A stretch of DNA of 17,352 nt from DAOTTI01 sp034437795 (GTDB lineage Bacteria; Chloroflexota; UBA11872; UBA12225), in NCBI GenBank assembly GCA_034437795.1, contig DAOTTI010000017.1, positions 1 through 17,352 on the forward strand, given 5' to 3'. The position numbers and the translations under genes were made by a program. This document shows positions 1-6,235 of this stretch, in pieces. Within the stretch, counting starts at the first letter, position 1. Every line of letters begins with the position of its first letter. Below the pieces are notes generated by a model. It made no database searches. It saw only the letters and a list, made by a program, of their open reading frames with translations, and had not been told where the DNA came from.

Positions 1-311
1 ACGTGGTGTACCGGCTCGGCTTCGCGCGCTCGCGCCCGATGGCCCGCCAGCTCGTCAGCCACGGCCACGTGGCGGTCGATGGACGGCGCGTGGATATCCC
101 GTCGTTCCTGGTGGAGCCCGGCCAGACCATCACGCTCTCGGAGACGGCGGCCCAGATCCCGACCGTGATCGAAGAGCTGGAGGCCAGGCGCCCCGTGCCG
201 TCCTGGCTCGAGCGCCAGGACACTACCGGCCGTGTCCTCCGGCTCCCAGAGCGCCAGGACATCGAGCTGCCCATCGACGAAAACCTGATCGTCCAGTTCT
301 ATTCGCGCTGA
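1..311 (+). CDS. rpsD: 30S ribosomal protein S4, C-terminal part (5' truncated by window edge)
   Basis: This is the C-terminal ~103 residues of ribosomal protein S4, the primary 16S rRNA-binding protein that nucleates assembly of the small-subunit body. The visible part opens inside the S4 RNA-binding domain, with the hallmark stretch VVYRLGFARSRPMARQLVSHGH followed by the VDGRRVDIPSF strand. It ends in the typical IELPIDENLIVQFYSR tail, where bacterial S4 proteins normally stop. The frame is open at base 1, so the true start lies upstream; the GTG at base 3 is not a start. It ends in TGA at 309-311, which shows that UGA works as a normal terminator in this organism. S4 is usually near rpsK/rpoA, but nothing downstream here belongs to that operon, so it probably ends its transcript. 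Confidence 0.95.
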   Translation, partial: VVYRLGFARSRPMARQLVSHGHVAVDGRRVDIPSFLVEPGQTITLSETAAQIPTVIEELEARRPVPSWLERQDTTGRVLRLPERQDIELPIDENLIVQFYSR

Positions 312-399
312 GCCCCGCTGCGCCGCGGCCGGCAGGTCCAGCCAGCCTTTCGGCCAGGAAGATCACCAAGCCTGGATCATTCACAGCCAGTGATCAGTT

Positions 400-437
400 C
401 CCTCTCATCGCTCCTGAAGGGAGAGGCCGAGGGCTCC
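400..437 (+). repeat. REP-like palindromic element (degenerate copy)
   Basis: A degenerate copy of the dispersed intergenic palindrome. CCCTCTC and GAGAGG arms flank an unpaired centre and are followed by the characteristic GAGGGCTCC tail. It lies between rpsD and the rhodanese-like gene. Confidence 0.5.
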
Positions 438-474
438 GCTCGTGAACAAGCCAGGCAAGGAGGTGTGAAGCACC

Positions 475-879
475 ATGGAAGAGAAGGTCCGCATCAGCCC
501 GCCGGAAGCGGTGCAGAAGCTGGACGCCGGGCAGGCCATCGTCCTGGACGTGGTCTCGTCCCCCGTGTGGCGGCGTCTGAACGAGGCCATACCAGGGGCC
601 ATTCGTATCCCGCCGGAAGAGTTCCTGCAGCGGATGGGAGAGCTCCCGCGCGAACGGGAGATCATCGCCTACTGAACCTGACCACATGAAGAGACCAGCG
701 CCCGTGTGGCGCTGCTGCTTCGTCGGCGTGGCCATCGAGCTTATGCCCTCGAAGGGGGCCTCTTCGGCTGGAAACGGGCCGGCTACCCCACCGAGCCAAA
801 GCAGGTCGAGGCGGCCCGCTCCGCCCACGATGTCTGCCCCCAGTGCCAGCAGCCGGTGGACGCGCACCGCGCCGCTTGA
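475..879 (+). CDS. Rhodanese-like domain protein with two in-frame UGA codons (putative selenoprotein, U67 and U69)
   Basis: Read straight through two TGA codons (673-675 and 679-681), this frame gives a 134-residue single-domain rhodanese-like sulfurtransferase. Before the TGAs come the N-terminal strand AIVLDVVS, then AIPGAIRIPPEEF and the strand EIIAY that leads into the active-site loop. The loop reads Y-*-T-*-P-H-E-E-T-S-A; related rhodanese domains have Y-C-x-C-P-x-E there, so both stops replace cysteines and the first is the catalytic one. The frame then stays open for 65 codons and carries the expected helix (ARVALLLRRRG) and the ALEGGLFGWKRAGYPTE region. It ends with a CPQC pair and a TGA at 877-879. 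A strong Shine-Dalgarno (AAGGAGGTG, 458-466) precedes the ATG. A standard gene caller would report only a 66-residue stub. The alternative is a recent pseudogene, but that would need two separate nonsense changes in cysteine codons. Selenocysteine is inferred from position, an intact downstream frame and the hairpin at 696-714. Confidence 0.8.
696..714 (+). promoter_or_regulatory. Candidate bacterial SECIS hairpin in the rhodanese-like gene
   Basis: CAGCGCC (696-702) pairs perfectly with GGCGCTG (708-714) around a five-base loop CGTGT. The loop has GU at its second and third positions (704-705), as expected for SelB recognition. The loop begins 27 nt after the first TGA and 21 nt after the second. 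Both distances fall within the roughly 16-37 nt spacing described for bacterial SECIS elements, so one hairpin could serve both codons. A competing 7-bp pairing (CCACATG 682-688 with CGTGTGG 703-709, one GU pair) is possible. No folding energy was computed. Confidence 0.55.
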
Positions 880-959
880 TCTCCCCCGACCCCGGCCATA
901 CGCTATCACGCCGCCGTGACAGGCCTGCGCCGGCCCGGCCTGCCTTGGGTGCCAGGGGT

Positions 960-989
960 GCCCTCTCCCTCTGGGAGAGGGCGAGGCTG
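960..989 (+). repeat. REP-like palindrome, perfect 9-bp stem
   Basis: CCCTCTCCC (961-969) and GGGAGAGGG (973-981) form a perfect stem with a TCT loop. It lies about 80 bp downstream of the rhodanese-like stop codon, so it could act as a transcript-end hairpin. No T-tract follows. Confidence 0.75.
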
Positions 990-992
990 ACG

Positions 993-1044
993 ACCCCACT
1001 CGCTACTCGCGGCTCGTGCCTCGCTACTCGCGACTGGGCTCCTT
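993..1044 (+). repeat. TCGCTACTCG-type direct repeats
   Basis: Short imperfect direct repeats of CTCGCTACTCGC end in CGACTGGGCTCC. Related strings occur next to other repeats at 6112-6140 and 7913-7940, so this is a dispersed non-coding repeat family. The stretch 880-1184 holds only this and two REP-like palindromes; no gene was recognised in it. Confidence 0.6.
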
Positions 1045-1047
1045 TGG

Positions 1048-1080
1048 TCCCCTCTCCCTCTGGGAGAGGGTGAGGGCTCC
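1048..1080 (+). repeat. REP-like palindrome with TGAGGGCTCC tail
   Basis: The same perfect 9-bp stem and TCT loop as the copy at 960 (arms 1050-1058 and 1062-1070), followed by TGAGGGCTCC. This is the best-preserved short form of the family in the window. Confidence 0.75.
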
Positions 1081-1184
1081 ACTCAGAGCTGATCGGTCAT
1101 CATCCCCCGCCGCACCAGCGCCGCATGAGATTGGCCAGGTATGTCCACAGGCATCCAGGCTAGCGACGTGGTGCCGGCCGGGTG

Positions 1185-1394
1185 TTACCGCGCGTACTTG
1201 CGTGCCGCGCCGACGTCGATCCGGTTGGCCTTCCAGCTTTTCGGGGTCTGGCGGGCGCGGTGGGTCTCATCGGCCTTCAGTTCATTGGGCTTGCCACGTG
1301 CCGGGTTGCCCTCTTTCCTGGGACGGGCGGCCTTGGTTGCGGGCCCCGGTCCTGTCTCATCGTCACGGTTTCGTGCCCAGCGCTTCGTCGGCAT
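1185..1394 (-). CDS. Small basic hypothetical protein (69 aa)
   Basis: A 69-residue, highly charged and basic protein beginning MPTKRWARNRDDETG and ending RIDVGAARKYAR. I chose the ATG at 1394 because GAGGAG lies six bases upstream of it (1401-1406 on the plus strand). The longer frame that starts at 1508 runs into a REP-like repeat and is unlikely to be translated. The sequence is rich in K, R, P, E and N, has no hydrophobic segment and no cysteine, and is probably largely disordered. I do not recognise a family. Composition and size resemble small stress- or DNA-associated proteins, but that is only an impression. It is on the same strand as the BON and Hsp20 genes and separated from them by two repeat copies. 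Confidence 0.6.
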   Translation of the reverse strand: MPTKRWARNRDDETGPGPATKAARPRKEGNPARGKPNELKADETHRARQTPKSWKANRIDVGAARKYAR

Positions 1395-1510
1395 ACTTTT
1401 CTCCTCAGCGGCGTAAGTGACCTGACCTGGACTTCTATGAAAACAGTCAGCCTTCCTGCGGCGCTGGCGCCCCAGAGGGGCATACCTGCTTATGCAGATG
1501 TGGAGCACTC

Positions 1511-1536
1511 ACCCTCGCCCTCTCCCACAGGGAGAA
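1511..1536 (-). repeat. REP-like palindrome, inverted orientation, copy 1 of a pair
   Basis: Begins ACCCTCGCCCTCTCCC, then ACA, then GGGAGA. It is the reverse-complement orientation of the elements at 960 and 1048. A near-identical copy follows 61 bp further on. Confidence 0.7.
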
Positions 1537-1571
1537 GGACATCCCGGCGCACGGGAAAGAGGGGCTGATCG

Positions 1572-1597
1572 ACCCTCGCCCTCTCCCACAGGGAGAC
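1572..1597 (-). repeat. REP-like palindrome, inverted orientation, copy 2 of a pair
   Basis: Identical to the copy at 1511 over its first 25 bases. It lies just past the stop of the BON-domain gene at 1629, so the pair forms a double hairpin at the 3' end of that gene. It may protect or terminate the transcript (inference). Confidence 0.7.
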
Positions 1598-1628
1598 GGA
1601 ACTCCTCGCGGGCCGCGGATCATTCAGG

Positions 1629-2477
1629 CTAAGCGGCCTGAGCGAGGGGTGGGTTCGCCCAGCCCATCTGGTCGATCTGGTCAGACCGAACCATGAGCGC
1701 CACACGATCGCCGTCGGTGTCGCGAATGAAGGCGAACGGCACGTACACGTCGCGCTGCATCGGCCGGTCCAGCAGAAAGTCGCGCTCACGGATCTCCTTC
1801 ACCACCCCAACGTGCTGCCCATCGGCGCCGAACACGTTCATCCCCTCCGCGAGCTGCCAGCTGCCGGCCGTGGCAGGGGCGGGGTAGGGTGGGACCACAC
1901 GCGGCCGTAGCCGCAGGCGATTGTGGACGTCCACCACGCCCCACACCGACTCGGCGATGTCCTCCGCCAGGCGCTTCTCCCGGCGCGTGTCGGCCGTCCC
2001 TTCCAGCGTCACCTCGCCGTTTTCCACGCGGACGTCGATGTCGCTGGCGTCAATGTCGGGGTGCCAGGAAAGCCGGTCACACACGTCCTCCATGATCCGC
2101 TCGTCACTGCGCCGGTAGCCGCGCGGCCCGCGGCCGGTGAACGACGGCCCTTCCCCGCGGCCAGGATGCTCCCAGGGAGGCTCGCGCCACCAGAAGGGCG
2201 CTCTCCCGTAGCCGGGGCCATGCCACGCCGGCTCGTAATACCCGCTGTATCCGCCCCAGCCAGCGCGCCATCGGTCCTCGTCGTTCTCCCTACGCCACGC
2301 CGGCTCGTAGTAATCGCGCCCCAATGGCCCAGTGTCGTAGTCAGGGCCGTAGCCCCGCGGCTCGAAGCCAGCGCGTGCCGGCTCACGCGGCGAGCGCATC
2401 CGCTCCGGCGTGTAGTCATAGGCGCGATAGGTGCGGCCAGTGCGATCTGCCTGGCGATCCATGGCGCGTGCTGCCAT
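1629..2477 (-). CDS. BON domain / DUF2171 (PRC-barrel-like) protein with Tyr-Trp-Gly-rich N-terminus
   Basis: A 282-residue protein in three parts. Residues 1-120 are low complexity and rich in Y, W, G, P, R and E, with the hexamer YYEPAW occurring twice (56-61 and 80-85). Residues about 124-192 form a BON domain (DERIMEDVCDRLSWHPDID... VTLEGTADTRREKRLAEDIAES... VVDVHNRL), a fold tied to membrane or phospholipid association and osmotic stress in proteins such as OsmY. Residues about 208-275 match the DUF2171 pattern (GMNVFGADGQHVGVVKEI... YVPFAFI... VALMV). No signal peptide is evident, so it is probably cytoplasmic. GGAGGAGG lies close upstream of the ATG at 2477. BON plus DUF2171 proteins with aromatic-glycine linkers are, from memory, common in Chloroflexota and Deinococcus-type bacteria. 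The neighbouring Hsp20 supports a stress role (inference). Confidence 0.85.
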   Translation of the reverse strand: MAARAMDRQADRTGRTYRAYDYTPERMRSPREPARAGFEPRGYGPDYDTGPLGRDYYEPAWRRENDEDRWRAGWGGYSGYYEPAWHGPGYGRAPFWWREPPWEHPGRGEGPSFTGRGPRGYRRSDERIMEDVCDRLSWHPDIDASDIDVRVENGEVTLEGTADTRREKRLAEDIAESVWGVVDVHNRLRLRPRVVPPYPAPATAGSWQLAEGMNVFGADGQHVGVVKEIRERDFLLDRPMQRDVYVPFAFIRDTDGDRVALMVRSDQIDQMGWANPPLAQAA

Positions 2478-2573
2478 TGCCCTCCTCCTCGAGCGGTGCC
2501 TTCCGATGGTGTGTGGCGTCTGGCGTGTACCGTCGTGTGCCGCGGTGCCTGGTGATCCCCTGTGGCTGCGGGG

Positions 2574-3101
2574 TCAGATGTTCACCGGTTGCGCGGCCGC
2601 CATCTTGTCGCCCCCAGCCCGTGACGCGCGGCGTGCGGCTTCCTTCTGGCGTTGAAGATGCTCCGCGGTGGTGGTCCCTCGCTTGTCGCGACCCGTGTGG
2701 CCGACGTGCGCGCCCCGCGTCGGCTCGATCACCTCCAGCCGGAACTCAGCCTGGCTGCTCTCCGCCCCCGGCTCGACCTTCGGTAAGGCCAATACCAGCA
2801 CCCCGTTGCCGTAGGTGGCGTTGGCCCGCGCGCCGTCGACGGGGTGGGGCAGCGTCACCTCGCGGTAGTAGGGCCCGAAGTTCCATTCCGCAACGGCCAG
2901 GTCTCGCTCATCCTGGCGAGGCCCGCGGAGCTGGCCCTGAATGGTGACCTTGCTGCCGGTGATGGTGACCGTGATGTCTTGCGGCTCCAGCCCGGGAAGC
3001 GGGGCCGCCACCATCACTCGCCCCTCGCTCTGGTAGATGCGGACGGGTGCCGTCTGGACCGTCGGCCGGCGTTCACCGGTGAGATCCTGCAGTGCTGCCA
3101 T
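2574..3101 (-). CDS. Hsp20/alpha-crystallin family small heat-shock protein
   Basis: A 175-residue ATP-independent holdase that would bind unfolding proteins in the cytoplasm. The alpha-crystallin domain spans about residues 18-108, starting VRIYQSEGRVMVAAPLPGL and including the DITVTITGSKVTIQG strands. It ends with the conserved ATYGNGVLVLALPK, the family's A-x-x-x-N-G-V-L signature. The C-terminal tail (residues 125-175) is unusually long, basic and alanine-rich, and no clear I-x-I motif for oligomer docking is visible. The start at 3101 is chosen because GGAGGAG sits five bases upstream; the ATG at 3128 has no such site. It is transcribed toward the BON gene across a 96-bp spacer and may share its transcript. 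No CIRCE or similar operator was seen. Confidence 0.92.
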   Translation of the reverse strand: MAALQDLTGERRPTVQTAPVRIYQSEGRVMVAAPLPGLEPQDITVTITGSKVTIQGQLRGPRQDERDLAVAEWNFGPYYREVTLPHPVDGARANATYGNGVLVLALPKVEPGAESSQAEFRLEVIEPTRGAHVGHTGRDKRGTTTAEHLQRQKEAARRASRAGGDKMAAAQPVNI

Positions 3102-3365
3102 GCTTGCTCCTCCGGGTTCGTCATGCATCCTGTTCCGTGGTGCCTGTGGCCAAAGGGCCGGCCCCCCGGCGCTACTCAGGCCGGCACAGCGCCCCCATGC
3201 CGGCAGGACACGTGCCGCCTTTCGTCACTAGCCATAGCCGGAGCAATGCGGTCACCGGCACAGCGCTGGCGCGGCGGCGGAGCATGTGCCGCCGCGCGCT
3301 GGTCCCTGGCTGGCGCCAGCTCAGCGCGCGGCGCTCGCCGCCATCGCTGCGCCGGGGCGCTGGCG

Positions 3366-3662
3366 TCAGCGCCGCGGCGCCTCCCGGTCGGCCGGCTGCG
3401 TGCTGACGATCCCGCTGGTCTCAATGAACGGAATGTCGTGCTTGTGGCAGTACCGTTCCAGGCTCTCGAAATCGGCAAAGTAGCCTCGATCCGGCCGTTT
3501 CTCCCCGTCGTGGAAGGTCACCACCTGCCCGTTGGCCAGATTGACCAGCTTGATGTCCGAGCTGATGTTGGGGGCGAAGAACACGTTGACCCCCCGCTCC
3601 TGGAGCTCGTGCGGCGTCTCCACGCCGAGATTGTTGTGGGCCCATGCGAACCACTCGTCCAT
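3366..3662 (-). CDS. Conserved-looking hypothetical protein (98 aa)
   Basis: A 98-residue protein starting MDEWFAWAHNNLGVETPHEL and continuing with RGVNVFFAPNISSDIKLVNL, VVTFHDGEKRPDRGYFADFE and SLERYCHKHDIPFIETSG. The start is fixed by GAGGAGG about six bases upstream of the ATG at 3662. The longer frame up to 3737 lacks a ribosome site. The pattern of alternating strands with acidic and aromatic residues looks like a small soluble alpha/beta protein. I do not recognise the family. The last ten residues (ADREAPRR side) look disordered. It sits between the stress genes and the carbohydrate cluster and has the same strand as both. Confidence 0.65.
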   Translation of the reverse strand: MDEWFAWAHNNLGVETPHELQERGVNVFFAPNISSDIKLVNLANGQVVTFHDGEKRPDRGYFADFESLERYCHKHDIPFIETSGIVSTQPADREAPRR

Positions 3663-3820
3663 ACCGGTCCTCCTCGACGGGCCGGCTGCGTTCAGCAGGC
3701 AGTGCCACCGGCGCTGGGGTATGCCTGCCGCCGGCACTCACCCCCTCTTGTCCGCAAGAAGCATGCTAACCCTTTCCTGCGGGGTCGGTTCAGGAGCCAG
3801 AAACCTGGCGGATGCGCCAC

Positions 3821-4951
3821 CTAGCCGTCGATGGTCCAGTCGGCCAGGCGGAGCGGCAGAGGCGCCGGCCGCTGGCAGGTGCTCTCCAGCTCGATGTGCC
3901 GGCCCTCGGCCGACGACTCGTGGATGGCGTTGACGATGTCCACTACGTGGTAGGCCATCTCGCCACTCGCGCGGTGCGGCCGGCCGGTGCGGATGGCCAC
4001 GGCCATGTCTGCCACGCCGACGCCACGGCTGTTCGTGTTGTAACCAAATAACGTCTCTACCGGGATGAGTTCGGGACGATCGGGCTGGCGTAGATAGAGC
4101 GTCCCGCCAAAGTTGTTCGGGTCGATGCAGCGCAGCGACCCCTCGCTGCCATAGATCTCGACGTGCGGTAGCCCCGTTGCGTACACGTCGGCCGTCATCA
4201 GGAACTGGCAGACGGGGCCGCTGGCGAAGTCCAGGATGGCGGCCACGTGCGTCGGCGCGTTCACCTTGAGGCGCCGGCCGGCGCGCTCGCGCTCTTCCCA
4301 GGTCTTCCGTGCCGACCCGGTCACGCGCTTGACTGGCCCTAGCAGGTTGATGAGGGCGTGCAGGTAATACGGCCCGCGGTCGAAGGCCCACCCGCCGCCA
4401 TACTCGAAGAAGTCGGTGAGATAGAAGCTGACGTACTCGCCCTCCTTCGGCGCCGGCCGGCTCGGCGGCCGGGCATGCAGGTTGGCGAAGGCGGCCACCG
4501 GCTCGCCGATGGCCCCGTCGTCGATCAGCTTGCGGGCCGTCTGCCAGGCGCCGCCAAAGAAGGTGTCCGGCGCGCCGCCCACGCGCAGCCCCTTGCGCGC
4601 GGCCAGATCGAGCAGCCGGCGGCTCTCGTCCCGATAGATGGTCAGCGGCTTCTCGTTGTAGAGGTGCTTGCCCGCCTCCAGCACCCGCAGGCCGACCTGG
4701 CCGTGCACGCGGTGTGGCGTCAGGTTCACGACCAGCTCCACCTCCGGATCGGCCAGGAGCTCCTCGACGCTGAGCGCCCTGGGCACGCCAAACTCCGCCG
4801 CCCGCGCCTGCGCGGCGTCGAGACGCGTATCCGCTACCGCCACCACGTCAAACGCCTGGAACAGGGTGGCGTTCCTGAGATAGGTGGCGCTGATCTGGCC
4901 ACAGCCGATGATGCCGGCCTTTACCGGCGTCATGACCGGCGTGCGCTCCAC
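3821..4951 (-). CDS. Gfo/Idh/MocA family NAD(P)-dependent oxidoreductase
   Basis: A 376-residue cytoplasmic dehydrogenase, probably acting on a sugar, inositol or amino-sugar derivative. The N-terminal Rossmann fold carries the dinucleotide loop KAGIIGCGQIS (residues 11-21), and the acidic residue ending the second strand (VADTRLD) suggests NAD preference. The family's EKP signature is present as LYNEKPLTI, with the catalytic-type lysine at position 101. The C-terminal alpha/beta domain (about 130-360) contains DFFEYGGGWAFDRGPYYLHAL and the IYGSEGSLRC segment typical of the family. The start is a GTG at 4951, with GAGGAG about nine bases upstream; the ATG at 4933 is an alternative that would keep the Rossmann fold. 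It lies 85 bp downstream of an MDR dehydrogenase and two sugar-binding proteins, a context that suggests sugar or polyol catabolism. The exact substrate cannot be read from the sequence. Confidence 0.9.
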   Translation of the reverse strand: MERTPVMTPVKAGIIGCGQISATYLRNATLFQAFDVVAVADTRLDAAQARAAEFGVPRALSVEELLADPEVELVVNLTPHRVHGQVGLRVLEAGKHLYNEKPLTIYRDESRRLLDLAARKGLRVGGAPDTFFGGAWQTARKLIDDGAIGEPVAAFANLHARPPSRPAPKEGEYVSFYLTDFFEYGGGWAFDRGPYYLHALINLLGPVKRVTGSARKTWEERERAGRRLKVNAPTHVAAILDFASGPVCQFLMTADVYATGLPHVEIYGSEGSLRCIDPNNFGGTLYLRQPDRPELIPVETLFGYNTNSRGVGVADMAVAIRTGRPHRASGEMAYHVVDIVNAIHESSAEGRHIELESTCQRPAPLPLRLADWTIDG

Positions 4952-4995
4952 GATGTGCTCTCTCCTCTCTAGCTCTAGATGTCAACTGCTCTCAT

Positions 4996-5008
4996 AAGAA
5001 CCGTTCTT
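4996..5008. promoter_or_regulatory. Perfect 13-bp palindrome, possible operator
   Basis: AAGAAC-C-GTTCTT is a perfect inverted repeat in an AT-richer island of the spacer between the MDR gene and the Gfo/Idh/MocA gene, about 45 bp before the latter's start. Odd-length symmetric sites of this kind are typical of LacI/GntR-type regulators, but no regulator gene is visible here. Confidence 0.3.
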
Positions 5009-5036
5009 GATACCAACTGCGGGCCGGTGGCGCCGT

Positions 5037-6077
5037 TCAGTCCCAGACGAACATGACGCCCAGCCAGTCGCCCGGCCCGGCGGCGATCTCTCCGTACAGG
5101 CGGCGCGCGTCCTCCGGCCGGCCGCGGCGCGTGATCAGGTGGTCCACCCGCAGCGCGCCAGCGCGTATCAGCTCCAGGAACACCTGCCGGTTGCGCTGCT
5201 GCGACCACGGGAAGGTGTGGTGCAGGACGACGGGCGCCCGCGGCTGCCAGGCGCCGATGATGGTCAGCTCCTTCCGCTGGATCTCCTCGTAGAGCGAGAT
5301 CTCCACCGTCCCGGTCAGGCTACCCACGATCACGATCCGGCCGTTGAGCGCGGCCAGGCGCAGCAGCGCGGGGAAGTTCCTGGCGCTGGTCGTGGCCTCG
5401 AACGCGACGTCGGCGCCCCGCCCGCCGGTGAGACGCAGCACCGCCTCGACCGCGTCCTCCTTCGATGCATCCACCACCCCGTGCAAGCCGCTGCGCCGCG
5501 ACTGCTCCAGGCGCGCCGCGACCAGATCGATACCGATGACCGGCGCCGCGCCGGCCGCCCGCGCCAGCTGCCCCAGGAGCTGCCCGACCACGCCCTGGCC
5601 CATCACAGCGCAGGACTCGCCCAGCTGGAAGGAGACCTTCCGCATGCCGTGCAGCGCCACCGACCCCAAGATGGCGAACACCGCCTGCTCGTCGGTGATG
5701 TCGTCGGGGAGCTTCTGTAGGTATTGCGGGGCCCGCTGCCCGGCCGTAGCGGCCAGCCGGTTCGGGTCCAGGTCCACCAGTGTGTGGCTGGCATGCCGGC
5801 CCATGGTCAGCACGCGATCGCGCGGGCGCACGTCCTGCACCGCGCTACCCACGGCCTCTACCACGCCCACGCTGGAGTAGCCCGGGCGGACCGGGTACCG
5901 GCCGGTGTCGCCGGCGCCCCGCAGATTGAGCAGCGCCTTTACCTCCGTGCCGGCGCTCACCAGCGTGCGCGTGGTGCGCACCAGCACCTGCTGGGGCCCG
6001 GGATCCTGGACCTCGAACGTCTCCAGCTCCACCTGCCCGGGGCCGGTGAAGACGATCCCCCGTGCCATGACGCCCAT
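5037..6077 (-). CDS. Zinc-independent medium-chain dehydrogenase/reductase (alcohol dehydrogenase-like)
   Basis: A 346-residue MDR-superfamily protein. The GroES-like N-terminal domain (residues 1 to about 150) includes VLVRTTRTLVSAGTE and YPVRPGYSSVGVVEAVG. The nucleotide-binding Rossmann domain follows, with the glycine motif MGQGVVGQLLGQLA and the acidic residue in VIGIDLVAARLE, which suggests NAD. The usual zinc-ligand GHE motif is replaced by PGYSSVG, and the four-cysteine structural zinc lobe is missing. It is therefore a zinc-independent member, as often seen in Gfo-linked sugar or polyol gene sets. The start at 6077 is preceded by AGGAGG at six bases. It is co-oriented with the Gfo/Idh/MocA gene (85 bp apart) and with the solute-binding genes upstream, so a shared catabolic unit is likely. 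Substrate unknown. Confidence 0.88.
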   Translation of the reverse strand: MGVMARGIVFTGPGQVELETFEVQDPGPQQVLVRTTRTLVSAGTEVKALLNLRGAGDTGRYPVRPGYSSVGVVEAVGSAVQDVRPRDRVLTMGRHASHTLVDLDPNRLAATAGQRAPQYLQKLPDDITDEQAVFAILGSVALHGMRKVSFQLGESCAVMGQGVVGQLLGQLARAAGAAPVIGIDLVAARLEQSRRSGLHGVVDASKEDAVEAVLRLTGGRGADVAFEATTSARNFPALLRLAALNGRIVIVGSLTGTVEISLYEEIQRKELTIIGAWQPRAPVVLHHTFPWSQQRNRQVFLELIRAGALRVDHLITRRGRPEDARRLYGEIAAGPGDWLGVMFVWD

Positions 6078-6111
6078 CCTGTCCCTCCTGCGGGCGTCAT
6101 TGTGACACACC

Positions 6112-6140
6112 CCGCTACTCGCTACTCGTCACTGGGCTCC
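6112..6140 (+). repeat. TCGCTACTCG-type repeat copy
   Basis: Contains CGCTACTCGCTACTCG followed by TCACTGGGCTCC, matching the repeat at 993-1044. It sits just upstream of the MDR gene. Confidence 0.55.
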
Positions 6141-6153
6141 GTAATATGATTAC
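6141..6153. promoter_or_regulatory. AT-rich palindrome GTAAT-ATG-ATTAC, possible operator
   Basis: The only AT-rich spot upstream of the MDR gene, 64 bp before its start. It has 5-bp arms around ATG and may overlap a -10 region. No convincing -35 element was found, so this is tentative. Confidence 0.25.
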
Positions 6154-6235
6154 CCCAGTCACGCCCCGAGGGAGCGCGGGCGCGGCATGATCATGACCGG
6201 CCGTTGACGCTGGCCACTGAGACAAGGAGTGCAGG

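Noticed and set aside
475..675. Rhodanese-like gene as a 66-aa truncated protein or simple pseudogene
   Set aside because: The same frame continues past both TGAs with conserved rhodanese sequence to 879 and no other disruption, and both TGAs are at cysteine positions.
394..999. 201-aa minus-strand open frame over the rhodanese-like gene
   Set aside because: It is antisense to the rhodanese-like gene, with a translation that includes repeat-derived LSPRGRGHP-type sequence and no family resemblance.
993..1597. CRISPR array
   Set aside because: The repeats are palindromic or short and have no regular unique spacers, and no cas genes are present.
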